The notes beneath the pieces were generated by a model that saw only the letters and a program-made list of their open reading frames with translations, ran no database searches and was not told the origin of the DNA. 14,876 bases of DNA from Gammaproteobacteria bacterium (lineage in GTDB: Bacteria > Pseudomonadota > Gammaproteobacteria > UBA7966), in contig DNIF01000199.1 in the NCBI GenBank assembly GCA_003485715.1, forward strand, positions 14,264 through 29,139, given 5' to 3'. The position numbers and the translations under genes are program-made. Below, piece by piece: positions 1-6,592 of this stretch (positions within the stretch are counted from its first letter, which is position 1; each line of letters starts with the position of its first letter).

Positions 1-94
1 AGCGGTCGCAAACGACGCAGGTGATTCCCGCCGCCGCGCGACCGGACGAGTAACCCGGTCACTTCCGCCTTCGTCTATCAAGACACCCGATATT
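1..94. other. Window edge downstream of nlpD, no gene assigned
   Basis: This is the stretch after the nlpD stop codon on the minus strand, where rpoS would be expected from gammaproteobacterial gene order. No ATG lies on the minus strand here and nothing resembling the RpoS N-terminus can be read, so rpoS, if present, starts beyond the window. An inverted repeat GACCGG (40-45) / CCGGTC (55-60) with a 9-nt loop could fold in the RNA downstream of nlpD. It has no T tract, so it is only a weak terminator or processing candidate. Confidence 0.4.
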
Positions 95-1252
95 TCAGGG
101 TGCCTGCACCAGTGTCATCGGGTCGATGGGCTGACCCTTGCGCCTCAACTCGAAGTGCAGACCCACCCGGCCATCTGCGCTCGCGCCCATCTCCGCAATC
201 GATTGTCCTGCCTCCACCCGGGCGCCCTCCTTCACGAGGATGCGGCTGTTGTTCCCGTAGGCACTGAGGAAGGTCTCGTCGTGCTTGATGATGACCAGCA
301 AGCCATAGCCGAGCAGACCGCCGCCGGCATAAACGACCTCGCCGGCTCGCGCAGCCCGGATTGCTTGACCCGAGCGCCCCCCGACGACGACCCCCTTGCG
401 ACCCCCGCTGCCAAAGGTATCAAGAACCTTCCCGTCGGTTGGCCACAGCCACTGGCCGGGCGCAGCCTTCTTGACCGGCGCTTCCGACACCACCGCCCGC
501 GATTTCGTTCCATCATCCGTGGTAGTGACGGGCGCGAGCGCTGCCGGGGGAATCGCCGGTGTTGTCGGTGAGGTGTCTGTCACCGGCTGCGGAGACTGCG
601 CCGGAGCGGCCACCTCGGCAGTGCCCGTTGACAGCGGACGCGGCTCGGTGCCCTGGATGGCCGCCGTGGCAACGGGCGTCGGTGCCGTTCGTTCAGCCGC
701 AGGCGGATCCAGTGGAACGAAGGCGGGAGGTCCTGAGCGCGGCGAGGACGCGGCAGCCGGGGCTGGTACGCGATCCACCACCTGGACACTGGCCGCACCG
801 ACCGCGTTTGCCGGACCCCGGACCTCACGCGGGACAGTGGGACCGCTGGCGACCGCCTCCTGAGCCTCCACGCCTGCCGGGGCCGATGGACCCAACCGCA
901 GTACTTGTCCGGGATAAATCGTGAACGGCTCGGAGATGCCGTTCCAGCGTGCGACGTCACGAAAATCCAGACCGCGGGCGAAGGCAATCGCGTACAGCGT
1001 ATCGCCACGTCGCACAGTCACGCTGGCAACAGGTGGGGGCGGTGGGCGTATCGGCCGGCTGAGGGGCGCACCCGACTCCAGCCCATCGATCGGCGCGGGC
1101 GGCTGAGTGGCGCAGCCACTGAGCAGGGACATCAGCGCCACGGTTACCGCTGCAAGCCCGGGGAATGGCCGCCGACTCCGCGCACCACTGACTGGACAAC
1201 GGTAGCGGGCGATCGCGTTCCCGCGCCGCGCAAGTATCGGCCTGTTCTGCAT
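95..1252 (-). CDS. nlpD: NlpD-type lipoprotein, LysM plus degenerate LytM/M23 domain (amidase activator)
   Basis: Envelope lipoprotein predicted to activate a periplasmic N-acetylmuramoyl-L-alanine amidase during septal peptidoglycan splitting; this is the known role of NlpD toward AmiC. A 385-residue protein begins with an Arg-rich n-region, a hydrophobic stretch and a lipobox LLSGC with the lipidated Cys at 47. A LysM domain spans about 78-120 (VRRGDTLYAIA), a Pro/Ala-rich linker about 121-265, and a LytM domain about 267-382. The zinc ligands of active M23 peptidases are missing. The HxGxD region reads KGVVVGGR (286-293), and the usual HxH near the end reads GLHFELR (364-370), with Gly in place of the first His. 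This matches the non-catalytic NlpD/EnvC class. The start codon overlaps the pcm stop by one base, so it is the last gene of the argD-to-nlpD operon seen here. The n-region of about 32 residues before the hydrophobic core is longer than usual. Confidence 0.93.
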   Translation of the reverse strand: MQNRPILARRGNAIARYRCPVSGARSRRPFPGLAAVTVALMSLLSGCATQPPAPIDGLESGAPLSRPIRPPPPPVASVTVRRGDTLYAIAFARGLDFRDVARWNGISEPFTIYPGQVLRLGPSAPAGVEAQEAVASGPTVPREVRGPANAVGAASVQVVDRVPAPAAASSPRSGPPAFVPLDPPAAERTAPTPVATAAIQGTEPRPLSTGTAEVAAPAQSPQPVTDTSPTTPAIPPAALAPVTTTDDGTKSRAVVSEAPVKKAAPGQWLWPTDGKVLDTFGSGGRKGVVVGGRSGQAIRAARAGEVVYAGGGLLGYGLLVIIKHDETFLSAYGNNSRILVKEGARVEAGQSIAEMGASADGRVGLHFELRRKGQPIDPMTLVQAP

Positions 1253-1917
1253 CAGGCGACTCCTTCCAGCAGGGGAACGAAGCTGACGCTCTCGATGTTC
1301 TCCTCGCGCAGCGATCCATCCGCATGCTTGACGAGGAACAGCAAGTGCTGGACACCACCGTCATGACCGACCGGCATGATCAGACTGCCGCCGACGGCGA
1401 GTTGCTCCACGAGGGCTGGGGGAACACCAACGGCCGCGGCGGCTACCAGAACCGCATCGAAGGGGGCGTGTCGCGACCAGCCCAGACGGCCGTCACCGTG
1501 GCGCACGCTCACATTGTGATAGCCGAGATTTGCCATGCGCCGCCGTAACTGGATGGCGAGGGGTGCCACGCGCTCGACGCAATAGACATGTGTTGCCAGA
1601 CGGGCGAGCAGGGCCGTCTGATAGCCGCTACCCGCTCCGACCTCCAGAACGCGCGCAAGCGGTTGGCAGCGGGCCATGACGGAGGTCATGCGCGCCACTA
1701 CATAGGGCTGCGAGATGGTTTGGCCGTAGCCTATGGGGAGCGCCGTATTCTCATAGGCGCGGCTGGCCAGCGCCTCGTCCACGAACAGATGCCGGGGTGT
1801 GGAACGCATCATCTCCAGCACCAAGTCATCGGAGATGCCCATCTCACGCAACCGCGCGACCAGCCGGTCACGGGCGCGCTGCGAAGTGAGTCCGATGCCA
1901 CGCCGATCGGGGCTCAT
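1252..1917 (-). CDS. pcm: Protein-L-isoaspartate O-methyltransferase
   Basis: Repairs aged proteins by methylating L-isoaspartyl residues with S-adenosylmethionine, in the cytoplasm. The 221-residue protein has the family signature VDEALASRAYENTALPIG (46-63), the substrate-loop block GQTISQPYVVARMT (65-78), and SAM motif I VLEVGAGSGYQTA (90-102). It also has the acidic motif CVER (113-116) and RHGDGRLGW (139-147). The block after APFDAVLV reads AAAAVGVP where relatives usually have TAAPPEIP-like residues. The reading frame stays open upstream to 2085. The ATG at 1917 is chosen because it overlaps the surE stop in the classic ATGA arrangement, gives the family's usual length, and avoids a 56-residue Arg-rich extension unlike any Pcm. 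It is translationally coupled to surE upstream and to nlpD downstream. Confidence 0.96.
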   Translation of the reverse strand: MSPDRRGIGLTSQRARDRLVARLREMGISDDLVLEMMRSTPRHLFVDEALASRAYENTALPIGYGQTISQPYVVARMTSVMARCQPLARVLEVGAGSGYQTALLARLATHVYCVERVAPLAIQLRRRMANLGYHNVSVRHGDGRLGWSRHAPFDAVLVAAAAVGVPPALVEQLAVGGSLIMPVGHDGGVQHLLFLVKHADGSLREENIESVSFVPLLEGVA

Positions 1918-2690
1918 TCGCTGCTGGGATCCAAGGTATGCATCCAAGTCCGGACGGTATCCAGCGCACCATGACGTGTCAAATCGACCTGCAAAGGCGT
2001 GACGGAGACGTAGCGGGAGCGCACGGCGTGGAAGTCGGTATCGGGCGCGATGTCCTGCGGTGCACCGGCTGCACCCACCCACCACACCGGTCTACCTCGC
2101 GGATCCGTGGTGCGGACCACCGGGCTTGCGGGGTGGCGAACTCCCAGCCGCGTGACTGCGAAACCACGCAGTTCGTCGAAACGCACGTCGGGCACATTCA
2201 CATTGAGGATCGTATCCGGTGGCAGTGGCGAACGACGCATGCGATCGACCAGCAGCCGTGCGACCCGTGCGGCAGTGTCATAGTGCCGGGGCGATGCGCC
2301 GGCGAGGGAAATGGCGAGGCTCGCGCGCCCCATCATGCGCCCCTCCATGGCCACGGCCACCGTCCCCGAGTAGAGGACGTCATCGCCCAGATTCTCCCCA
2401 GCGTTGATGCCCCCAAGAACGAGGTCCGGGAGTGGTGAGAATTCGGCCGCCGTCATCGCCAGGTGCACGCAATCCGTCGGGGTGCCATCGATGAACCAGA
2501 ACCCATTCTGCGCGCGCTGCAGACGCAGCGGTCGATCGATGGTCAGGGAATTACTCGCCCCACTGCAGTTTCGCTCCGGGGCGATGACGAGCAGATCTTC
2601 GCCCTGGAAGGCCTCCACGAGCGCGGCGAGCCCGGGGGCGAGATAGCCGTCGTCGTTGCTGATGAGCAAGCGCATGGGGGGGGTGGTCAT
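1914..2690 (-). CDS. surE: 5'/3'-nucleotidase SurE
   Basis: Metal-dependent nucleoside monophosphate phosphatase (SurE family), linked in other bacteria to stationary-phase survival. The 258-residue protein carries the N-terminal metal-site motif LLISNDDGYLAPGL (8-21). It also has NSLTIDRP, FIDGTPTDCVHLA, and the diagnostic GGINAGENLGDDVLYSGTV block followed by AMEG. Two starts are possible: ATG at 2690 (MTTPPM...) or ATG at 2675 (MRLLISNDDG), the usual N-terminus of the family. Neither has a good Shine-Dalgarno sequence. Between them lies a run of eight C on the coding strand (2676-2683). The gene lies 29 bp after argF and overlaps pcm by 4 bp. In many gammaproteobacteria truD precedes surE; here argF takes that place. 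Confidence 0.96.
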   Translation of the reverse strand: MTTPPMRLLISNDDGYLAPGLAALVEAFQGEDLLVIAPERNCSGASNSLTIDRPLRLQRAQNGFWFIDGTPTDCVHLAMTAAEFSPLPDLVLGGINAGENLGDDVLYSGTVAVAMEGRMMGRASLAISLAGASPRHYDTAARVARLLVDRMRRSPLPPDTILNVNVPDVRFDELRGFAVTRLGVRHPASPVVRTTDPRGRPVWWVGAAGAPQDIAPDTDFHAVRSRYVSVTPLQVDLTRHGALDTVRTWMHTLDPSSE

Positions 2691-2719
2691 CCGGGCGCAC
2701 TGCTGCCAGTAAGCCCGGC

Positions 2720-3679
2720 TCAGGCCCGCCGGCCAGTGCAGAGTTCGACGTCGCGACCCAGCGGCCTCGCGTACGCGTCCGGTCGCACGAGCAATTCGAG
2801 CAACGCCTTCTGCGCATGCAGGCGATTGCCGGCCTCGTCCCAGACGACGCTGCGCGGATCGTCGAGCACCTCAGAGGCGATCTCCTCGCCTCGGTGCGCG
2901 GGGAGACAGTGCATGAAGATTGCCTCGGGGGTCGCCAGATCGAGCAGCTTGCAGTCCACCTGATAGCCGGAGAAGGCGCGCAGGCGGGCCTCACGCTCCG
3001 CCTCTTGCCCCATGCTGATCCAGACGTCCGTCAGGACGAGATCCGCGCCGCTCACCGCAGCACGCGGATCCCGCACCATCGTCACATTGGGTGGGAGCGA
3101 CTCACCGTCGAGCACGGGCTCGAAACCCGGTGGGGAGGCGATTCGCAACGCGAATCCGAGATGGGCAGCGGCGGCAATGTAGGTGTGACACATGTTGTTG
3201 CCATCGCCAATCCAGGCCACGGTGCGTCCTGTAAGTGGGCCGCGATGCTCCTCGAAGGTGAGCCAGTCCGCCAGGAACTGACAGGGATGCGCCACGTCGG
3301 ACAGCCCGTTGATCACGGGTACTGCCGCGTGAGCGGCAAAGCGCTCGAGGGCCTGATGGCTATGCGTGCGCAGCATGATGGCATCCACCATACGCGACAG
3401 GACACGGGCCGTATCCTCCAGGGGTTCGCCACGCCCGAGCTGGCTGTCTGCTGCCGACAAGAATATGGCATTGCCGCCCAACTGAAGCATGCCGGCCTCG
3501 AAAGACACGCGCGTGCGGGTGGAGCTCTTCTCGAAGACCATCGCCAGCGTGCGCCCACTGAGAGGCAGATAGCTGCGGTCGACGGCATGCAATGCCTTCA
3601 GTTCGCGTGCGCGCCGGATGAGCCCCTGCAATTCCGCGACGGGCAGATCGGCCACGGTCAGGAAGTGGCGCGGCTTCAT
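2720..3679 (-). CDS. argF: Ornithine carbamoyltransferase (anabolic)
   Basis: Makes citrulline from ornithine and carbamoyl phosphate, the sixth step of arginine synthesis, in the cytoplasm. The 319-residue protein has the carbamoyl-phosphate motif STRTR (53-57) and HPCQ (131-134). It also has the ornithine-binding region DVWISMG (218-224) and the catalytic HCLPAHRG (257-264). Length and motifs fit ArgF, not aspartate carbamoyltransferase: the SMG loop and HCLP are diagnostic. The frame extends upstream to 3715. The ATG at 3679 is preferred because it overlaps the argD stop codon (ATGA) and starts MKPRHFLTVADL, the usual N-terminus. It is co-transcribed with argD upstream and probably with surE 29 bp downstream. 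Confidence 0.96.
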   Translation of the reverse strand: MKPRHFLTVADLPVAELQGLIRRARELKALHAVDRSYLPLSGRTLAMVFEKSSTRTRVSFEAGMLQLGGNAIFLSAADSQLGRGEPLEDTARVLSRMVDAIMLRTHSHQALERFAAHAAVPVINGLSDVAHPCQFLADWLTFEEHRGPLTGRTVAWIGDGNNMCHTYIAAAAHLGFALRIASPPGFEPVLDGESLPPNVTMVRDPRAAVSGADLVLTDVWISMGQEAEREARLRAFSGYQVDCKLLDLATPEAIFMHCLPAHRGEEIASEVLDDPRSVVWDEAGNRLHAQKALLELLVRPDAYARPLGRDVELCTGRRA

Positions 3680-4875
3680 GCGACACCCTGCTCGAGGCCG
3701 CTGACCGAGAGCCACGGTTCAAGCACGGCGAGCAGTCGCGCGACGAGTTCGTCTGCCTCCGCATCCGTCATCACCAGGGGCGGCAGGAGCCGCACGACTC
3801 GCCCCGCAGTGACGTTGACCAGCAGATGCTGCGTCTCCAGGCAGGTCAGTGCGAGTTCCGGGCAATCGCGCGGCAACACCACCCCGATCATGAGCCCCCT
3901 GCCGCGCACGCTGACTTCAGCGAAGGCGGCGAGACCGGCACGCAGGCCGGCCGCGATGCGTGTACCGAGCGCCGTGGCCCGGGTCAGAAGGTCTTCCTGC
4001 TCGATCGCATCGAGGACGGCCAGAGCGGCGGCGCAGGCGAGCGGATTGCCGCCGAAGGTAGTGCCGTGCAAGCCCGGCCCGAAGAGATCGGTAGCCAGTC
4101 CATGCACCAGCGTTGCCCCGATCGGGACGCCATTGCCCAGACCCTTTGCCAGCTGCATCACGTCCGGCACCACCCCCTCGTGCTGACAGGCGAACCAGCG
4201 CCCCGTGCGCCCGATGCCGCTCTGCACCTCGTCGAGCATCAGCAGTGCGCCGTGTCGGTCGCAGAGTTCACGCAGCCCAGACAGGAAACCGGTGGCCGGG
4301 ACGATGACACCACCCTCGCCCTGAATGGATTCCAGCAGTACTGCGGCGATATCCGGGTGCCGGTCGAACAGGGCAGCGACGGCGGCGACATCTCCGTAGG
4401 GAACCCGCAGGAAGCCCTCGACCAGTGGCTCGAACCCAACCTGAACCTTGGGGTTGCCGGTGGCGCTGAGCGTGGCGAGGGTACGACCGTGGAAGGCACG
4501 TTCCATGACGACGATGCGCGGGCAGGTATGACCGCGCCGGTGGCCGTGCAGGCGTGCCAGCTTGATTGCCGCCTCGTTGGCCTCCGCACCCGAATTGCAG
4601 AAGAAGGCCGCCGACATCCCGGAATGCGCACACAGCCGGTCCGCCAGGGCCGACTGGGCCGGTATGCGGTAGATGTTGGAACAGTGCAGCAGACGCGCCG
4701 CCTGCTCCTGGATGGCCCGCGTGACGCCCGGATGGGCATGTCCGAGGCCGGTCACGGCGATACCCGAGAGGGCATCGAGATAGCGGGTACCGTCCTCGGA
4801 CCACAGCCAGGCACCCGAGCCGCGGGAGAAGGCCACCGGGAGGCGGTTGTAGGTGGGGATCAGGGCTTCCGTCAC
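3676..4875 (-). CDS. argD: Acetylornithine aminotransferase
   Basis: PLP-dependent class III aminotransferase that converts N-acetylglutamate semialdehyde to N-acetylornithine in arginine synthesis. Enzymes of this family often also serve as succinyldiaminopimelate aminotransferase for lysine. The 399-residue protein has the cofactor-binding NSGAEANEAAIKLAR (94-108), the FHGRT block (128-132), LDEVQSGIGRTG (214-225) with the PLP-contacting Asp, and the Schiff-base lysine in QLAKGLGNG (K244). The start is a GTG at 4875 preceded by GGAG with 7 nt spacing, which supports it. It is the first gene of the operon and ends in a 4-bp overlap with argF. Adjacency to argF makes the acetylornithine role more likely than catabolic relatives such as AstC, GabT or RocD. 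Confidence 0.94.
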   Translation of the reverse strand: MTEALIPTYNRLPVAFSRGSGAWLWSEDGTRYLDALSGIAVTGLGHAHPGVTRAIQEQAARLLHCSNIYRIPAQSALADRLCAHSGMSAAFFCNSGAEANEAAIKLARLHGHRRGHTCPRIVVMERAFHGRTLATLSATGNPKVQVGFEPLVEGFLRVPYGDVAAVAALFDRHPDIAAVLLESIQGEGGVIVPATGFLSGLRELCDRHGALLMLDEVQSGIGRTGRWFACQHEGVVPDVMQLAKGLGNGVPIGATLVHGLATDLFGPGLHGTTFGGNPLACAAALAVLDAIEQEDLLTRATALGTRIAAGLRAGLAAFAEVSVRGRGLMIGVVLPRDCPELALTCLETQHLLVNVTAGRVVRLLPPLVMTDAEADELVARLLAVLEPWLSVSGLEQGVA

Positions 4876-4941
4876 GGCGCGGCTCCGTAAAGTGCGCTCA
4901 CGGGGGATTGGGCAGGAATGGGGCCGGTAGCCCCGCGAAAA

Positions 4942-4971
4942 AGCGCCTATCCTAGCGATGCATCAGGCGCT
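4942..4971. repeat. Inverted repeat overlapping the argD promoter (possible operator)
   Basis: Perfect 7-bp arms AGCGCCT (4942-4948) and AGGCGCT (4965-4971) are separated by 16 bp. Inside is a separate 8-bp palindrome, GATGCATC (4957-4964). The repeat covers the -10 element and most of the spacer of the predicted argD promoter, the place where a repressor dimer would block transcription. The regulator is unknown; the sequence is not a recognisable ArgR box. Confidence 0.35.
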
Positions 4972-4978
4972 CTGCCAA
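4949..4978 (-). promoter_or_regulatory. Candidate sigma70 promoter for the argD operon
   Basis: Read on the minus strand: -35 TTGGCA (4978-4973, five of six matches to consensus), an 18-bp spacer, and -10 TAGGAT (4954-4949, four of six). Transcription would start near 4942 and leave a leader of about 65 nt before the GTG of argD, which contains its GGAG ribosome site. No arginine-repressor box of the TGAAT-ATTCA kind was recognised here. Confidence 0.45.
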
Positions 4979-5052
4979 ATCGTTCGCCAAGCTACCGTCC
5001 GGACACCGGGCGAACCGCGGCCGCGCCCGGCGGGACCATTACCGGCAAGGCA

Positions 5053-5084
5053 CCCTGTCCGGGGCATCAGCCCCCCGGACAGGG
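5053..5084 (-). terminator. Strong GC hairpin after sodB
   Basis: CCCTGTCCGGGG (5053-5064) pairs perfectly with CCCCGGACAGGG (5073-5084), a 12-bp stem with an 8-nt loop. It starts 13 bp beyond the sodB stop codon. No T tract follows on the minus strand, so it is a candidate terminator or 3'-end stabiliser, not a textbook intrinsic terminator. Confidence 0.5.
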
Positions 5085-5097
5085 ACAGCAAGGCCGG

Positions 5098-5682
5098 TCA
5101 GCCGGCCAGCGCGTCTGCGGCGAAGCGCCAGTTGACCAATTGCCACCATGCCTTGAGGTAGTCGGGGCGAACATTGCGATAGTCGATGTAATACGCGTGT
5201 TCCCACACATCACAGGTGAGCAGCGGACGGTCCTCGCCCGTGATGGGCGAGCCGGCGTTGCCCGTGTTGACGATGCCAAGCGTTCCATCACGCCGCTGCA
5301 CGAGCCAGGTCCAGCCCGAGCCGAAGTTGCCGACTGCCGATTCCGTGAACTTCTGCCGGAAGGCGTCGATGCCACCGAAATGCTGCACCAGCAGATCGGC
5401 AAGCCGGCCTTCCGGATCACCTCCACCCTGCGGTGACAGGCTGTTCCAATAGAAGGTGTGGTTCCACACCTGGGCGGCATTGTTGAACACGCCACCGGCA
5501 GGTGCCTTGCGGATGATGGCCTCGAGATCGAGCCCCTCGTACTCGGTGCCCGGGATGAGCTTGTTCAGGTTCGCCACGTAGGCCGCATGATGCTTGCCGT
5601 AGTGGAAATCGAGTGTCTCCCGGGAAATATGCGGGGCAAGTGCGTCCCGGGCATAGGGCAGTTCCGGCAGCTTGTGCTCCAT
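5098..5682 (-). CDS. sodB: Superoxide dismutase, iron type
   Basis: Cytoplasmic enzyme that dismutates superoxide to oxygen and hydrogen peroxide. The 194-residue protein has all four metal ligands: H27 (in FHYGKHHAAYV), H75 (in NHTFYW), D158 and H162 (in DVWEHAYYIDY). Iron rather than manganese is indicated by Q71 in NNAAQVWNHTFYW (the Gln that sits in this helix in Fe enzymes) and by NFGSGWTWLV. The frame runs open to 5745, but the ATG at 5682 is chosen: AGGAG lies just upstream with good spacing, and MEHKLPELPYARDALAPHIS is the standard SodB N-terminus. There is no signal peptide. It is divergent from grxD, and the two genes are also neighbours in E. coli. Confidence 0.97.
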   Translation of the reverse strand: MEHKLPELPYARDALAPHISRETLDFHYGKHHAAYVANLNKLIPGTEYEGLDLEAIIRKAPAGGVFNNAAQVWNHTFYWNSLSPQGGGDPEGRLADLLVQHFGGIDAFRQKFTESAVGNFGSGWTWLVQRRDGTLGIVNTGNAGSPITGEDRPLLTCDVWEHAYYIDYRNVRPDYLKAWWQLVNWRFAADALAG

Positions 5683-5840
5683 GGTTGGTCTCCTGAGTGA
5701 ACGGGTGGTAGAGGGTCGCCTGCGTGGGATTCTCCGAACGGGCAACGCCGCTGCGGACGCGGACGGTCAGCCTGTGGTGAGACGCCCGGGAGGGCACGGA
5801 GGCGGCAGGCGCACGACTCGCCGAACGATGCGATCGGCCC

Positions 5841-5860
5841 GGGATCCTGCGAAAGATCCC
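5841..5860 (-). other. Small hairpin in the presumed sodB leader
   Basis: GGGATC (5841-5846) and GATCCC (5855-5860) form a perfect 6-bp inverted repeat with an 8-nt loop. If sodB transcription begins near the A+T island at 5920, this lies in a leader of roughly 230 nt. It could be an mRNA structure or a DNA-binding site; nothing decides between these. Confidence 0.25.
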
Positions 5861-5919
5861 GTGCAGATGCACACGCACCACCGCGCAACAGGACATTGCG
5901 GCCTCCCGCGACGGGCGCG

Positions 5920-5927
5920 AGTATAAC
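5920..5927. promoter_or_regulatory. Overlapping -10-like elements for both directions
   Basis: The octamer AGTATAAC is the main A+T-rich patch in a very GC-rich gap. On the plus strand it gives TATAAC (5922-5927, five of six to consensus) pointing toward grxD. On the minus strand it gives TATACT (5925-5920, five of six) pointing toward sodB. Neither has a good -35: the best for the plus strand is TTGCGG at 5896-5901, with a long 20-bp spacer. A shared divergent promoter core is possible but not established. Confidence 0.3.
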
Positions 5928-5960
5928 GGGGTGTGCACCAATGATCTGCGCACTCAGGGG

Positions 5961-6020
5961 ACGCCCGGTGGGCGTTCCTTGCCCTCAGCGTCCGCCTCCC
6001 CCAGAGAGTGGACGCCCACC
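5961..6020 (+). promoter_or_regulatory. Mutually exclusive hairpins in the grxD leader
   Basis: Hairpin 1 is ACGCCC (5961-5966) with GGGCGT (5970-5975), with a 3-nt loop. Hairpin 2 is GGTGGGCGT (5967-5975) with ACGCCCACC (6012-6020), nine perfect pairs extendable by one G-U and one G-C pair. Both use 5970-5975, so only one can form at a time. The second ends 22 nt before the grxD ATG. The layout resembles a leader switch, but no ligand-binding core is recognised and no U tract follows. Confidence 0.35.
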
Positions 6021-6042
6021 CGAATTCGAGAGCCAAGTCGCC

Positions 6043-6357
6043 ATGGACATTCAGGAACAGATCCGCAAGACCATCGCCGAGAACGAAATCATCATCTTCA
6101 TGAAGGGCTCCCCGCAGTTTCCGCAGTGTGGTTTTTCGCTGCGGGCGTCGCAGGTGCTGGCGGCCTGTGGCGTGGAGTACGCACACGTCGACGTGCTGGC
6201 GGAGCCGGCCGTGCGTCAGGCACTGCCGGCCATCAGCAACTGGCCGACCTTCCCGCAGGTCTTCGTGCGCGGTGAGCTGGTGGGCGGCTGCGATATCCTC
6301 GTCGAGCTCTTCCAGAAGGGCGAACTGCAGGGGCTGCTCAAGCCATCGGCCGGCTGA
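6043..6357 (+). CDS. grxD: Monothiol glutaredoxin, CGFS type (Grx4)
   Basis: Class II monothiol glutaredoxin that binds a [2Fe-2S] cluster with glutathione and works in iron-sulfur cluster carriage and iron homeostasis rather than as a general dithiol reductant. The 104-residue protein has the active site PQCGFS (27-32) with a single cysteine (C29), the conserved K21 before it, and the glutathione-binding WPTFPQVFV (67-75) and GGCDI (81-85). The frame is open back to 5896, but the ATG at 6043 gives MDIQEQIRKTIAENEIIIFMKG, the standard family start and length. A weak GAGAG lies 10 nt upstream. It is divergent from sodB, which fits a shared role in iron and oxidative stress. Confidence 0.96.
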   Translation: MDIQEQIRKTIAENEIIIFMKGSPQFPQCGFSLRASQVLAACGVEYAHVDVLAEPAVRQALPAISNWPTFPQVFVRGELVGGCDILVELFQKGELQGLLKPSAG

Positions 6358-6397
6358 GGAGGCAGGGCATCCGCCTGCAAACCGTCGCGCCTGGCGT

Positions 6398-6415
6398 CCG
6401 GATGCCGTCATCCGG
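6398..6415 (+). terminator. Hairpin downstream of grxD
   Basis: CCGGATG (6398-6404) and CATCCGG (6409-6415) form a perfect 7-bp stem with a CCGT tetraloop, 40 bp after the grxD stop. It is followed by TAATCCCCT, so the U tract is poor. It is the best candidate for ending grxD transcription and could also act on dnaQ transcripts from the other side. Confidence 0.45.
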
Positions 6416-6446
6416 TAATCCCCTCACCCGTCATCCCCGCACCATC

Positions 6447-6529
6447 CGTCATCCCCGCGCAGGCGGGGATCCAGTCCTTGTTCAGCGGCGACACGACGAC
6501 ACTGGTTTCCCGCCTCCGCGGGAATGACG
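6447..6529. repeat. 83-bp REP/MITE-like palindromic element
   Basis: The left end CGTCATCCCCGCGCAGG... (6447-6475) and the right end ...CTCCGCGGGAATGACG (6501-6529) are imperfect inverted copies of one 29-bp unit, flanking a 25-bp core. Each copy is a hairpin in its own right: ATCCCCGC-GCAG-GCGGGGAT (6451-6470) and TTCCCGC-CTCC-GCGGGAA (6507-6524). The GTCATTCCCGCG-GCGGGAATCCAG signature is known from dispersed intergenic repeats in many proteobacteria. A further partial copy, CGTCATCCCCGC, lies at 6429-6440. It occupies the convergent gap between grxD and dnaQ, a typical place for such elements. Confidence 0.75.
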
Positions 6530-6592
6530 AACGAGGGGCACGAATGGCGGCGCGAGCGCTTGAACGCCCGCGCGAGGCCAACGAACGCCGAC

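Larger units (their letters stand above)
5683..6042. other. 360-bp divergent intergenic region between sodB and grxD
   Basis: No gene was found here; the short open frames show no recognisable protein. It holds the ribosome-binding sites and presumably both promoters. Notable items, listed separately, are an A+T island at 5920-5927, a hairpin at 5841-5860, and alternative hairpins at 5961-6020. No convincing Fur-type box was seen, although sodB genes are often iron-regulated. Confidence 0.6.

Noticed and set aside
1..63. GTG-initiated minus-strand frame running off the left edge as a possible rpoS start
   Set aside because: The readable residues (VTGLLVRSRGGG...) do not resemble an RpoS N-terminus, and there is too little sequence to judge.
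267..1252. NlpD as an active M23 endopeptidase
   Set aside because: The His and Asp ligands of the zinc site are absent, as in known NlpD proteins, so it was called an amidase activator instead.
1918..2085. A longer Pcm starting at 2085 inside surE
   Set aside because: It would add 56 Arg-rich residues encoded antiphase within surE. The ATGA overlap at 1914-1917 gives the normal start and length.
2816..4186. Long plus-strand open frame of 456 codons opposite argF and argD
   Set aside because: Composition is typical of an antisense shadow (His/Gln/Arg-rich, no domain), and argF and argD on the other strand are unmistakable.
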